Below are positions 11,703-23,431 of a DNA stretch of 64,000 nt, piece after piece. Under the pieces are notes generated by a model, which saw only the letters and a list, made by a program, of their open reading frames with translations, made no database searches and was not told the origin of the DNA. The stretch is from positions 68,350,583 to 68,414,582 of the forward strand of contig CM047808.1 in NCBI GenBank assembly GCA_026214975.1, read 5' to 3'. How positions within the stretch are numbered: position 1 is the stretch's first letter; each line of letters begins with the position of its first letter. The translations under genes and the position numbers were made by a program. This DNA comes from Gentiana macrophylla. Lineage: Eukaryota; Streptophyta; Magnoliopsida; Gentianales; Gentianaceae.

Positions 11703-13080
11703 CAAACAATATATACGAGTTAGAATAATCCTTTTCAACAAAAGGAGTTAAAAATTTCACCTTTTAAACAAAATGAGTTGACGATTACACATTTTATGCA
11801 AGACAAGTTAGAAATCAAAGAAACTTCAGTTATTATTTCGTTTTAATTGAAATAATTCAAAAATACAAAAAGGATATTATAACAAAACTCACCCATAATT
11901 GAAATAATTGATCGATGATTTCGGTTTTCAGAGCAGGTCTGTTTTCTTTGATTTAAACTCTTTTCTTGCACAATTGAAGCACGAAAAGAAGAGATGCAGA
12001 ATAGAAGCAAGGAGTGGCCGGAGAAAAGTTAAAGGCGGTGAACGGTGGGGAAGGGTGGTTTTTGTGGGTGAAGAAGAAGAAAATGGAGAGTTAGGTACAT
12101 CTCTTTCCATTTCAAATCTTTTCTTGCACAATCGAAGCACAAAAAGAAGCTTAGAATCATAGGCAAACAACCGTAGAGGCAGGGGGAGAAGAAGCATAAG
12201 GTTGTGGTCAGTGGGAGGATTGAAGAGCGGCGAGAGTTGCGGTGATGAGGCAGAATGCTGAGAATGAAGAACGGCACAAATGGGTTTAGGTTTACAAAAT
12301 TAGGGACGTGGGTCTTTTATGGTGAGGCAAGTTGAATAATATAATATATTGTAAAAAAATTTTAATATATATAAAATATTTTTTATTCAAAATGTAATAA
12401 CCAGTCTGGTTAGGTTATAATAATATTTTTTTAAACGCTTGTATCGTACGTAGTTTTTTTAATTTTTTGTATGTTTTTATTAACCGTTACCTCTGCTGGA
12501 GTCGACATATTTAGCTGGGATTGAGTCGGATTGTTTTCCAATTTATCTGGGTGATAATTCCTCACGTGTCTAGTCATCGATCCATAACCATCACCCTTCT
12601 TGAAGGATTATAGGGCGCCACAAAATATCCACACCGCGCAGAATTACGTTCTAGGTTTAACTAGTGCTACTTCATCAGTCCGATAAACGTTTGTAAAAAA
12701 AAACCTAAAAAATAGGGTTAGTGAAACGCGTTAGCGCGGGTCTATAGACATTATCATCATTTGATTACGGCACAATCGTGTCATCCTGAAAAGTAACATT
12801 TTGATGTGCTCGTGATATTGATTCACCCATTTCGGCATTTTCACAAACTCTAAATAAAAGTTTACAATTATAAATAAAAAAGTTGAAAAAATTCAAAACA
12901 AATTTTCTTATAACTAAGACCGGATTGAAGTACATGATTAAATCAGAACAATTTCATATATAGGTCTTTTGAAGTAAATCTGATTGTTGTTTTAATAACT
13001 AGACAAACTTGATTACAAAATGGAGCATGTAGAAATGAGATTGAGATTAGTGACACACAATATCCGTCACAAATTTTGGT

Positions 13081-13106
13081 CACAAATTCGAGGAATTCTA
13101 GTAGTG
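13081..13106 (-). mobile_element. Second CACTA-type terminus inside the CACTA half
   Basis: CACAAATTCGAGGAATTCTAGTAGTG repeats the outer terminus at 14295-14309, including GGAATTCTAGTAGTG, in the same orientation and with its own subterminal GTCACAAA motifs to the left. It may be one end of a nested small CACTA element or a tandem duplication of the terminal region. No matching opposite end is visible. Confidence 0.5.
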
Positions 13107-13112
13107 TTGTAC

Positions 13113-13222
13113 TGATCTGGCCCGCATGACCATTTTGACCCTCTTTTCGCCCAAAACGTCTACGAGCTTGTACTGATTTGGCCCTCTTGACCATTTTGAC
13201 CCGAATTCGGCCCAAAACATCC
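13113..13222. repeat. 57-bp tandem duplication
   Basis: Two adjacent imperfect copies of a unit beginning TTGTACTGATCTGGCCC and containing GACCATTTTGACCC and CGCCCAAAAC, starting at about 13107 and 13167. There is no coding meaning that I can see. Confidence 0.6.
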
Positions 13223-13299
13223 AATGTTGATAATCTTTGGGTTATACCCATTTCAATTTTTGTACATTATATGTATTTTAAATACAAAAATAAGTTCAC

Positions 13300-13425
13300 T
13301 ATATATTTATAGAATGTACGAAGAAGTATAACACTCACACACATTTACACTTAGTAGGGCTCGAACCCAATACTAAGAGGTGGTCCTTGGCCTTAACTTT
13401 GACCGCTAAATCAAGGCCTTATTGG
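13300..13425 (-). mobile_element. tRNA-derived SINE (minus strand)
   Basis: The minus strand has a pol III-like internal promoter: an A-box-like TTAGCGGTCAAAG (13398-13410) and a B box GGGTTCGAGCCC (13357-13368), correctly ordered and about 30 bp apart. These are followed by a T/A-rich tail towards 13300. A tRNA gene is excluded because no cloverleaf or acceptor stem is visible. Target duplications are not clear. Confidence 0.55.
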
Positions 13426-13474
13426 CCTTTATAATTTGATTTGTTAAAAGTAAACATATATAGGCAAATTTATC

Positions 13475-14280
13475 CGTCAGTGATGAATTAGCAAGGAATT
13501 TTTTGTAACCAAGCTAGTTTGTCGCATACTTGTCACAGATAATGGCGAATAAATTTGGCGCGACAAAATAGTCACTGGTCTTTTGTCATGTATTTATTTT
13601 GTCACAATACCGTCGCAATTTTTTATAAAAAATAATCTTTTTATGTTTTTTCACTAATTTGTAGCAATGATGCCGCGAATTAGTGACGAACCATTTTAAT
13701 CACAAATTTTCATCACAAATCCAGGAAATTTGTAGCTATATTGTCGAAAATATGTGACAATTTTGCGATGTGGACAGATATGTCGGTTAGCGTCAGATTA
13801 GCAATGAAGACTTTTATGACCAAGAAAGTTTGTCACATAATTCTCACAAATTATGGCACCTGAATTTGGCGTGAAGATTTGTGACAAAAAGTCACATACA
13901 TTTTGCCACGTGCATATTTTGTCACAATGTTGTCTCAATTTATTGCAAAAAGAAAGAATTACGTGGTTTATCGCTAATTCGTAGCAATTTTGTGGAAAAT
14001 ATGTGACAATTTTGCGATGTGGACAGTTATGTTGGTTAGCGGCAGATTAGAACAAAGACTTTTATGACCAAGCCAAATTGTCACAGAATTCTCACAAACT
14101 ATGGCGCCCGAATTTGGCGCAAAGATTTATGACAAAATAGTCACATACATTTTGCCATGTACATATTTTGTCACAATTTTGTCCCTATTTATTGCAAAAA
14201 AAAGACATATGTGGTTTGTCGCTAATTCGTAGCAATATTGTCGGAAATTTGTGACGAACATTTTTCGTCACAAAAATTCG
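13475..14280. repeat. CACTA subterminal tandem repeats
   Basis: Three imperfect units start at CGTCAG/CGGCAG (13475, 13791, 14040) and share AGACTTTTATGACCAAG, a GGCGCCCGAATTTGGCGC-like block, ACATTTTGCCA and GCTAATTCGTAGCAA. Each carries several TTGTGAC/GTCACAA motifs. In this superfamily such subterminal motifs bind the transposase-associated protein. Confidence 0.7.
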
Positions 14281-14309
14281 TCACAAACCCGGGGAATTCT
14301 AGTAGTGGC

Positions 14310-15377
14310 AATAACTTTCACAACCGCTTAGTAATGCAGAAAATCTCACATTACATCAACCCGTAGTCGAACTAACCAGTCTCGAACATGTATTTGTTAA
14401 TTAATTGAGCTGGCAAGGCGGATCGAGAACCGAGCATATATTACTCTTAGGCTCATATTTATCGGTCTATGCAAAAGTCGTGCGTCTTACGCTCCATCGA
14501 CTAAGATATTGCAAAAGAGATTGTGAATGTATATATTTCAATGCACTTCTCTTTTTTGGCGGGTGAACTCTCATTGATTTAACTATCCTCATGGTCCCAC
14601 TTATGATAAACTACCGAATCCGAAATTCCTTTGCCTTTCTAAGCGTTAGTGAAACATGATTCGTGATGAAGCCAGGGTCAACTCTCGTCAAAGCAATATG
14701 TTATTGACTACACACCAAGGGAAGTGAGTTATACGTGCTTAAAAGGGTGGCTCATAACAGTATGCGCTTAATACGCCACTACTTTAAAGTGGACACTTTC
14801 TTACTCGCACAAAGTAAAACAAAGATGATGTCAATTGACTCAAAAAGATCAAAGATATTCTAATTATTCAAAATTGCACCGAAAGGAATCAAAGTCTAAG
14901 TGGTGAATCGTGCATCAAAGAAAATCAAGACAATCACGCAATTCATGGAATATAATCCTAAAAATCTAAGTGACGTTCCTCAACCCCCCCACTTAATCGA
15001 AACATTGTCCCCAATATGTAAGATGAGAAATGAAAAATGAAAAGGAACTTAGCTTCGGTTAAGGGTGGAACCAAAGAAGAAAAGGATCATCGTATAAATC
15101 ATCGGGTCTATGGAATTAATCCATGAAGAATCTGTGCTAAATATCTCAAACAAACCAAGAAGAATAGTGGTGACAACAAACTGTATAAATAAAATACGGC
15201 AATAAAAGAGAAAATAATATAACTCTAAAACAAATTAAGCCGACAAAAGTATTATATGAAAATTATTCTGCTACATCAACTAAGTAGGAAAAGAAAAACA
15301 AAAACAAAAAGGAAAACAAGAAAATGGAAAACAACAATAAAGAGAAATAAAAGCTAGTCATCATCAGAAAAACCCTC
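14310..15377 (-). mobile_element. 3' non-coding region of gypsy element C (part 1)
   Basis: This region follows ORF3 of element C in element sense. It is closely similar to 61390-61700, next to the related LTR G (shared CAACCCGTAGTC, GAGCTGGCAAGGCGG and TTATCGGTCTATGCAAAAG). At 14310 it breaks abruptly into the CACTA terminus. The continuation, to the 3' polypurine tract and LTR, is at 52935-53117. A polypurine-like block (complement of CCCCCCCACTTAATCG, about 14985-15000) with a GGACAATGTTTCG neighbour lies just downstream of ORF3. Confidence 0.75.
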
Positions 15378-16416
15378 CTAGTCAACTTCATGCTCAAAAC
15401 CGGGAGGTGGTACAGAACTCGAGGCGGCGGTGGTGGAAGAGGATGCTCTATGACGAGGGGCAGTCCTGGGTGGCGGGGTAGCAGGCGGAACTCCGAGAAA
15501 GTCAATAATCCGATCCATCTTGTGATGCAAACTTGCAATCTCTCGTGAGTGCTCCTCAAGCAAGGCTCTCTGAGTCCTCGGTGCTCCAAGCACCGGAGTA
15601 TGCTCCTTTCGCTTCTAACCCATCTCTCTCAGACTCTCGAGATCGATCGTGAATCGAGCCGTGGCTCAGGATCTTCCCAATCATCACTGACGAGCATCTT
15701 CACCTTGTCCTCTAGGGTAAACACATCAATCATCGGCCCGTATGGTAGCAGCTCGAGCTCAGAAGCGGTAGCAAGCTTGTGGATACGGCTATACATATGT
15801 AGATCGGTGTTGATTATGGCACCCATCTCTAGATAGAACATTAATTCTGCCCTCGGAGTGGTGACAAAGACCGTGTGCTTAGTCGGAAGAAGGCCGGCAC
15901 AAACAAATCTATTGACCATCTTCCGGTCCCAAGATAACTCGTTCTCTAGGAAGATGATGGGGGCTCCAGCAGGATTGCGCTTCCATTGCACCCCTAAGAA
16001 ATCAGCGACCATATCCATCATCTCGAGATCGGCAATGTTGCTCGAGGACGTGTACTCATCCGGGCCCACCGGTTGACGTTTAACCCCAAAAGGAGCGTTG
16101 ATCCGCTTGATAGAGAAATCAACCTTGATACCGCGAAACATAGCATAAGTGGCTCCAAGGTTATGTGAAACATAAGCGCAAAATTCCCTTACCACCGTGG
16201 CGTTGAACCGGGCCAGTGCCTCAGCCATGTCCAATAAATCTTGTGCTTGTAGGGCCTCCGGCAATATCGACCCGCAGTCGTCCAAATCTACCCCTCTTTC
16301 TCGAGCCACTTGCCTTGCATTCCAATGGCCATGGAACGACTCGTAAATATCTAATGAATGGAATTGCTCAACGCCGTCTATCAAGGGGGTGGCATCTCCA
16401 TATACAGTCTGGTAAC
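15378..16416 (-). pseudogene. ORF3 of gypsy element C (plant transposon protein domain), 3' part
   Basis: The putative plant transposon protein domain, found downstream of pol in Athila-type gypsy elements; its function is unknown. The main frame is 15629-16384 (about 250 codons) with FHSLDIYESFHGHWNARQVA and the conserved VREFCAYV and GIKVDFS blocks. After a frame change near 15600 it continues to 15378 with a Pro/Ser-rich tail. The first in-frame ATG is missing here because element A inserted at 16412-16416. The frame stays open from 16416 across the duplication into 25116 onwards, which supports that reading. Confidence 0.75.
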
Positions 16417-18102
16417 TAATAGCAAAATACTTAACCGCTAACTTTAACCGACAGAGTATCGGGTTAGGGTAGTATAGTGGTTACAAGGTCGAATCCACAG
16501 GGAGTAACAGTGAAGTACCAAAGTCGACGTAGAACTTGGTTCAGGTCAATAGATAGTGGAAAGATTAACAACTAATGCAGAAATAACGATTACACTACTG
16601 GTTTTACTTATATGATTAAAAAGCATAGCCGAACTACGATCCAACGGGTTCCTTTTACCCCAAGGAAAGACTTGACAAGGAGCGTGTCTTTACCGACCTA
16701 CCTATCCAATTCAGTTTATATGACATCCACAGGTGCCAACTCCTAATTCTGGTGTTAAGGTCTGAACAACTCTCGCTTAACACCCTATGCCAGGCTAAGT
16801 ATCCCTCCCTTTAGAAAGCCAACCAACCTAACATGGTTTACCAAAATCTAGAGCCGCCGTAAATCCAATAATGACCTCACATAGGCGAGTCCTAACAACC
16901 TGCCTAGGTTGTCAATCTAAAAACTAGGCCGTGTCTCACGCAATGATCCTAAAACCCCTTATCCCACATCACACCGCAAAATACATCTATAAGTTCGATG
17001 TGTGTGTGACAGTGAACTAGGTTGTCAATCTAATTCAAAGCTATAATCCTTATAAGAACAAGTTTTAGAACGTGAATTAATCATACAAACGTTTAATTAA
17101 GCGCTACACTACTCCCGCCTAATCCCCCTTGTATGCTTTCACCGACTTTTACATAATTTGGCTACACAACCTTTTAGCTACTTATAATGGAATTGAAAAA
17201 CGAAATAATAATGAAAGCAATAATCAATGACATAATCAAATAATTGAAAGACAAAGAAATAATTACCATAAAAGATGAAACCTTGAATTGTATGAAAATC
17301 TCCTCCAAAAGATGAAATCTTTGATCACGAATTGAAAATCTAAGCTATGAAAGTTGTATAGAGTTGCTAGGAATTAAATCTATGATCTAATGAGTGAAAC
17401 AACGTTTAAACTAATGGAAATCGCCCTAAAATCGCCCCTAATCGCCCCTAAGTACTGAATAGATATCATATGGGACCAAAAAAGAGGGTTTTTATAGGTT
17501 TTTGAAGCATCCCGACCACAAATGAGCGTTTGTGGCAAGGCGAATGGTCGTTTGCCTGAAAAGCCATCTCTCTGCACTCAGCATTGCTCCGTAAAAGCTC
17601 GTTTGCACAAAGCTTCAGTATTTTCATCATAACTTCACTTCTAGGGCTCCAAATAAGATGATTCAAAATGCATTGAAAAGCAAATTCAATCCTCTACAAC
17701 TTTCACCAAGACAACTCTTCCTAAAAGTGTCTCTAAGTGTCACCAAAATGCCCCTGAAGTGACTAGTTCAGATTTCATCAATGATTTTTCACTCTTTTCT
17801 CCTCCTTGGCCCCAAATCTCGTTCTAAAACCCACTTAAATCTCTTTCTTATTCTCGACCTTATACATCAATCTAAGCCAAAAAAACAAAGACACGAACAC
17901 CAAGGCATAATATACATTGACAGAAACGTAATAAAATCCACATAAAACACGAGTTTTTAGGACGAAAACGTCATTAGTCTCGAAACATGCATATAAGTGA
18001 ATATCGTTCATATACTACCCATAATAGCCCAAAATAACCATGAATAACTCGTAAAAGGAGGTAATATCATATAAGAAATACACTACAATTTGACTCCCAT
18101 CA
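16417..18102 (-). repeat. 3' LTR of element A
   Basis: 1686 bp, from TAATAGCAAAAT (TG mutated to TA at this end) to GACTCCCATCA. In element sense it starts TGATGGGAGTCAAATTG. It is very similar throughout to 23432-25110. CG-centred palindromes (near 17517-17556) lie directly upstream, in element sense, of the TATA sequence CCTATAAAAACC (17490-17502). The GTAAC duplication abuts the outer end. Confidence 0.93.
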
Positions 18103-18105
18103 ACT

Positions 18106-18118
18106 ATACCCCCCACTT
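18106..18118 (-). promoter_or_regulatory. Polypurine tract of element A
   Basis: The minus strand reads AAGTGGGGGGTA four bases before the 3' LTR. This is the expected plus-strand priming site for reverse transcription. Confidence 0.85.
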
Positions 18119-19976
18119 AGCTTTTGCTCGCCCTCGAGTAAACAAAGCGACTCTAAAATGAAACATAAAGTCAACATTGTAGTCATACACGGGATCATCA
18201 TATGCAAAGGGCAAGTGAAAACAACCAGGCAAATGCAATTGAGTCTAATCCTACCTTATTACAAGAACGGAATGTGAGTCTGTGCATAGCTTCTCATTCA
18301 TTCATCACAGTTAACCGGTTCAGATTATAGATGCATGACTATTGTTGTTACACCATAGGCTTATACTTCATAAATATCTCCACTAATCGAGGTCAAATCA
18401 AGGCCACTAAGGTCAGGCAGGACTTGCACGGTTGTAACGTAAGGCTAGGGACAGGGCTAAATGAAAGGATAAAAGGAATATCAAAAGACAAAAATGAGTA
18501 AGCTTAATCAAAACTTCATGAAATTTCCTCATAACTCACCTCCTTAGCTTGGCTCAAGCAATCATTCTCCTTCTTTACTCTCAAATTCCAACATACTTTA
18601 ATGAAAACTCGTCCACCAACACCACTTTGGAAGAATTAATACACGGCCTTCATAAAACATTCTTTGACTCAACTTTTTCCAAACACTTCGTTCCATTTTT
18701 TTTGAATGATTTTGATTTTAATTTTTTTTCTTTTTCTTTTTTTTTCCATAAACCAAACACCAACACTTTTTGCTACCCATTCTCATTCGTAGTACAAAAG
18801 ATTCACCAACACCACACTTTGATACACATCTTCTCCACCCCACACTTGTGCTAGCAAGTGTGCCCAAAATATGATTAAAACTCACTCGTAGGGTTCCAAA
18901 GAAATGAAGACCACAAATAAAGGCTAAGGCTGATCAATGAATGGCTACATTTGGGTGGGGGTCTAACCACCCTACAAAGGCTCAGAGGTGATCCTATGGA
19001 AATTATGTACATGGTTGGCTATTTGGCTCTAGTTGGGTCAAAGAAATGACAGGACCATTATCCCTTAATCTACCAAGATTCACCTTTCTATTTCACCTCT
19101 GGTTAATCATATAAGTTCTAGGTACCAAAATAGACTATGACAACTATAAGCATCATGAATTACCATAACTCATGATATTGAAGCTATTAAGTGTGTGTGT
19201 AGTCCATTTTATAACAAGATCACGACTTAACTCGCATGCACTTACTCAATTGTAAAACACTTAACCTAAGGAAATCATGATTCAACATATAACACAACAT
19301 CAATCCATGAAATTTTTTAAAATATGGCCCAAATTCACACGATATAGCAAAACTAAGCCTACAAATCATTTAAGTATATGAAAACATGGCATAAAAATTT
19401 ATCAACAAAAACAGTGAAGCTAAGTCTCCTACCCCCCACTTAAACGAAGCATTGTCCTCAGTGTGTGAGTGAGAAAGGAAAAAAACATAGCTGAACTGTT
19501 GGCAAAGCTCATCCAATGCAATGCAACAACCGTAAATGTATCTCCCAGGGTGCCTGTGCTACAAAGTAAACACAAAGAATTCTCTACAACAAAAGGCCGA
19601 AACCTTAAGTGTAGGTAACACAAACATGGAAATATATATATAAAGAAAATTACGTCTATAGCATGCATGTCAAAACAAGAATCGCGTGTAAAATATCCTC
19701 TCAGGGTCCCAATAAGATCTTAACGAATAAAGCAAAAAGGTGGGTTGCCTCCCACAAGCGCCTGTGTTTTACGTCATTGGCTCGACCATAAGGCACTTAA
19801 GCAGACTCAAATCACTTAAGACTCAAAACAACTCAAACAGACACTCATCACATATCATGTAAGCTCATAGCAAGTCAACCAAATTCCGCATTCATCAATT
19901 TAAACATGCTCGTAGATATCCTAAGGGCAATCATAAAGATAGTCGAGCTAGTGAGCGGCTTACCTTGTGTTGCTTT
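18119..19976 (-). other. 3' non-coding region of element A
   Basis: About 1.86 kb between the protease remnant and the polypurine tract, with no credible ORF. It has pyrimidine-rich tracts (18690-18750) and a second polypurine-like block at about 19428-19455 (complement of ACCCCCCACTTAAACG followed by GCATTGTCCTCA). The same block occurs in B and C at a comparable place, directly after their ORF3. Confidence 0.7.
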
Positions 19977-20696
19977 CTATTGCCATCTCACGCTCTCTTT
20001 CCTCTCCGGCTTTGGAGATGGTTTCCTCTTAGACTTCTTGCAATCAGGCAGTTTATCAATCCCCACTTTTCCCAGCTTGGGGAGCACCGGTGCAACGAGC
20101 GATCCCAATTTATTATGTGCCTCGATCTTGCCTCGATCGATGACTTCTCGTAAGCGCACCGCATCTCCTTTTGACAATCTTTTTCCTTCCTGCACGTCAG
20201 TACGCACCACACCACAAGAAAACAAAGATTATGTATATAAGCATTCATCATTCATAGCATTTGGACCTCTATCCTTGTAAACATTTAAACGCTCTCTCTC
20301 GCCCCCACCACCAAAAGAAATATCTCCACTCTTAACTCCTATCTGAGCGTCACTGGTGGTCAAAAAGGGATGACTTAACAAAACAGAGGTCTTGGAGTCC
20401 ATCTCCATGTCAAGAATCACAAAATCCATGGGGAACACAAACATTCCAACTTACACTAAGACATCTTCCGCTTCCCCCAAAGGTTTCCTCACCGACCTAT
20501 CAGCCATCTGTAGAGTCATTCCCGTAGGTTCCAATTCACCTAACCCTAATTTTTCATATAAAGCCTTAGGCATCAAGCTCACAGAAGCTCCTAAATCACA
20601 TAAAACATTTTCAATTACAGTATTGCCTATGCTGAAAGGAATGGTGAAACCTCCTCTATCTCTCATCTTAGGGGGTATCTTACTATCATAAACCAA
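19977..20696 (-). pseudogene. Aspartic protease of element A
   Basis: Retroviral-type aspartic protease that would process gag. The segment 20451-20696 has the active-site region CDLGASVSLMP, where D-L-G replaces the usual D-T/S-G. It continues with LYEKLGLGELEPT and MADRSV, then in another frame (20229-20444) with DFVILDMEMD and LLSHPFL, matching the second half of the fold. The remaining 250 bp encode a charged tail. No RT follows, unlike in element B. Frame changes and the altered active site indicate decay. Confidence 0.75.
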
Positions 20697-23314
20697 ACAA
20701 CACTCCTCCTCAACTTTTAACTATCTTACTTATTTTCTCTCAACTTGTCAACATCCCTTTCAAACATTTAAAATACTCAGGCACACTAGCAATTGCCTCT
20801 AACAAGGGAACATTGATCTCTACCTTCCTAAGAATGTCGAGGAATCTACTCTGACTCTCAGCAAGGACCGGCTTCTTAGGACCCTTAGGTGGGTAAGGCT
20901 ACGTATTCTCATCAAAATCAGGAGGGGGATGGGGCATAAAAAATTTCTTGCCTTGAGTGTTTGGCCTTGGAGGCCCATATATAGCTTCTTTTGTCATCAC
21001 TGGCTTGCTCGGCTCCTCTTCTTCATCTCTTCTAGTTTGAGCTTCCTGCTCCCTTTATACTTCCATTGCTCGCTCTTTCCTTACAATCGCGAGGTCTCTC
21101 TTAACAACAGCTAACTCTCTTCGTACCGCTTCTAACTCGGTTTCCATTCTTTCTCTCTCTGCAGCGTCAGCTTGATCCTCCTCATCCGATATTCTTCACA
21201 TACATACCGCTTTCTTTGGTGGTCGACTCCCGACTCTCTCTACCACTCCTAGTGAATATGGCATTCACTTGCCTCGGATTCTCGCTCAAAGATCACTCGG
21301 ACTCTTCTTCAATGTATTTGTGATTTGCCCAACTTGAGTCTCTAAATTCGATAGCCGAGTGCGTTGCTACCTTCTGTTCAATAGCACTCTTATTTAGCTT
21401 AGAGATAGTCTTATCCATCTTCTCCAACAGCAACTCAGTTGAGATCTTCTGGGTACCCGAATTGCTTGATTGGTTTTTTGATTGGCATTCTGATTCCAAG
21501 ATTGGTTATTTGGGCTTTGGTTCTGCCTGAACCCTTGGTTCTAATTGTTATTGTTTCGATTCCAATTCTACCCCTGTATTTGATTCGCTGGTTCTGATTC
21601 CAGTTACCCCCATTACCTTGTCCAACATAGCTCACATTGTACTGTTGCTGCTCTTCCATGCCATACTCGAATCACGGCCTGGCCGATTATCAAAATTCAA
21701 ATTCCATGTTGTCATTGGCCAAAATCTTGTTGATTATTCTTGACTGTCCCATTGCAAACACATTATGTTGTCTTTGTTGTGAGGCAATCTGTTGTGGGTA
21801 AGTGGACTTCTTTAGTGAAGTACATTTCAAAGCGGAATGGCCACCTCCACACATTTGGCATTGTAATGCCGCTCTTCTCTCTCGCCTCCATCTTCTCCAT
21901 CATTAGTGACATCACTTGCATCTTCTCGTGCAATGCTTGCTCTCTATCCAAATTGTCTTTCAATGACTTTATAGTTTCCAAAGAAGCTTTCTTGTTCTTT
22001 CTTGTAGAGCCCCACTGCCCTTCTCCTTCAGCAGCATTCCTTATCTGTTGCATTGCCTGTTCTGGGGGCAAATTCATGATATCACCACCACTTGCTGAGT
22101 TGAGCTTATTCTGGTCCACTGGTTCCAAAGCTCTAAATAGGATAATCACATGTTCAACCGTGGAGAAACCATATGGTGGGCATTTCTTCAGCAAGCCCCA
22201 AAATCTCTCATATGTACTCTTTCAAAGTCTCTCCCTTCAATCCATCAAATGTCGAAATATCCTCCTTCAGGTCTAGTATTTTGTCTGGAGGGAAATACTT
22301 CCTTACAAAAACTTGCACTACATCCTCCCATGTATGCAACGAATCATTAGGCAATGAATCGAACCAATCTATAGAAGCCCCTTTTAGTGCAAACGGAAAA
22401 ACCATCATCTGTATTGCATCCTCTGGCACCGCATTATATTTCATAGTCCCACAGATTTGCATGAAATGATCGAGGAAACTGTTAGGATCTTCTGTGGACT
22501 TCCCGTGGAACAAAACATGCTCTCCCAACATGTTCAAGATGTTCTGCTTGATCTCCATGTTGTTTGCATTGATGGGAGGCATTCTTATGGGGTTATACCC
22601 TACCACCTCATGTGGGGTAGTGACATAATCTCGGCAAACTCTAGGTCCTTGACCCGGTTGTCTTACATTCCTCGGTTGTTCCCTTTGATATTGTTGCTGA
22701 ATAGGTGGCTACTGATTATTCAAATTCTGCTGATTATTTTGGTTTTGTGGGTTTCCCTGTTCAGCCAGCATCAAAAGTACCCTTTCGACTGTAGCTTGGT
22801 TATACTGTCCGAATTGCTGAGTGTTCTGTTGTAGCAACGGAGGCTGCTGAGTACACTCAGTGTTCCCTATTCTGTTTACCCCAAGCTGTCTACCACCAGT
22901 TCCCAACTGTCCAGACTGTCCACCTCGGTTACTCCTAATTCCCGTTCTCTAAGTGTAATGAGGGTCGATCGTTTGCTAAAGTCTTAACCCATCATTCTCC
23001 AATTGTTCTATACGATCACGATTGAGGTCAATTGTAAAGTTGTATCCCCGTGGTTGGATGTACTGCCCGGTGCATTGTGTTCAGTCAAAGGCTCAAAATT
23101 ATCCCCGACCATCCAAATCATCTCTACCATTAAGCTCATCCATCTCTTTAGAGAAGTCTGACAGAGACGTATCAATTAATCCCTCTTCTTCGTACAGAGG
23201 GTTCGGATTCCCAATAATGATCTCCTTTCTTCTTTGACTGTTGCGGTGGTGTGCAAAGGCTTCAATCTCTTCAATCGGCTCGATAAGAGGTTGTTTTGAA
23301 CTTCTCGTGGTCAT
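20697..23314 (-). pseudogene. gag of element A
   Basis: Athila-type gag, the structural protein of the virus-like particle. The ATG at 23314 begins TTRSSKQPL. The Retrotrans_gag domain is at 22208-22606, with VLFHGKSTEDPNSFLDHF, LKGASIDWFDSLP and the FVRKYFPPDK block, and continues at 21763-22194. Gln/Asn-rich linkers (21435-21659 and 22709-22906) and a charged C-terminal part follow. Several stops and frame changes break the frame. The CCHC knuckle is not clear, perhaps because of decay. Confidence 0.8.
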
Positions 23315-23406
23315 GAACTGTCAAAAATAATATAAAAAACAAGAAAACAAATAAAAATGACCTAAGCCTAGGCTTTCGGTCAACTTACAAGATATTCACC
23401 ATGTAC

Positions 23407-23424
23407 TCCCCGGCAACGGCGCCA
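23407..23424 (-). promoter_or_regulatory. Primer binding site of element A (tRNA-Asp type)
   Basis: The minus strand reads TGGCGCCGTTGCCGGGGA, the classical Athila/Tat primer site complementary to tRNA-Asp, 7 bp inside the 5' LTR. It is intact, unlike that of element C. Confidence 0.9.
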
Positions 23425-23431
23425 AAATTCT

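Larger units (their letters stand above)
11703..14309 (-). mobile_element. CACTA element, first half (separated by inversion)
   Basis: The right end on the plus strand is GGAATTCTAGTAGTG (14295-14309), the complement of a CACTACTAGAA terminus. The subterminal region is full of GTCACAAA/TTTGTGACG motifs, typical of En/Spm-type elements. No second terminus closes it on this side; the element runs left into hAT copy 1. Its missing half is at 50730-52934. The 3 bases after the terminus are GCA, the complement of the TGC that follows the other terminus. No transposase is recognisable. The stretch 11703-12940 is AT-rich with a local repeat (TCTTTTCTTGCACAAT at about 11960 and 12118). Confidence 0.75.

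Noticed and set aside
11908..12277. Overlapping 80-90 codon ORFs on both strands
   Set aside because: Purine/pyrimidine-biased sequence gives shadow ORFs on both strands; no domain, no conserved start, inside a CACTA element.
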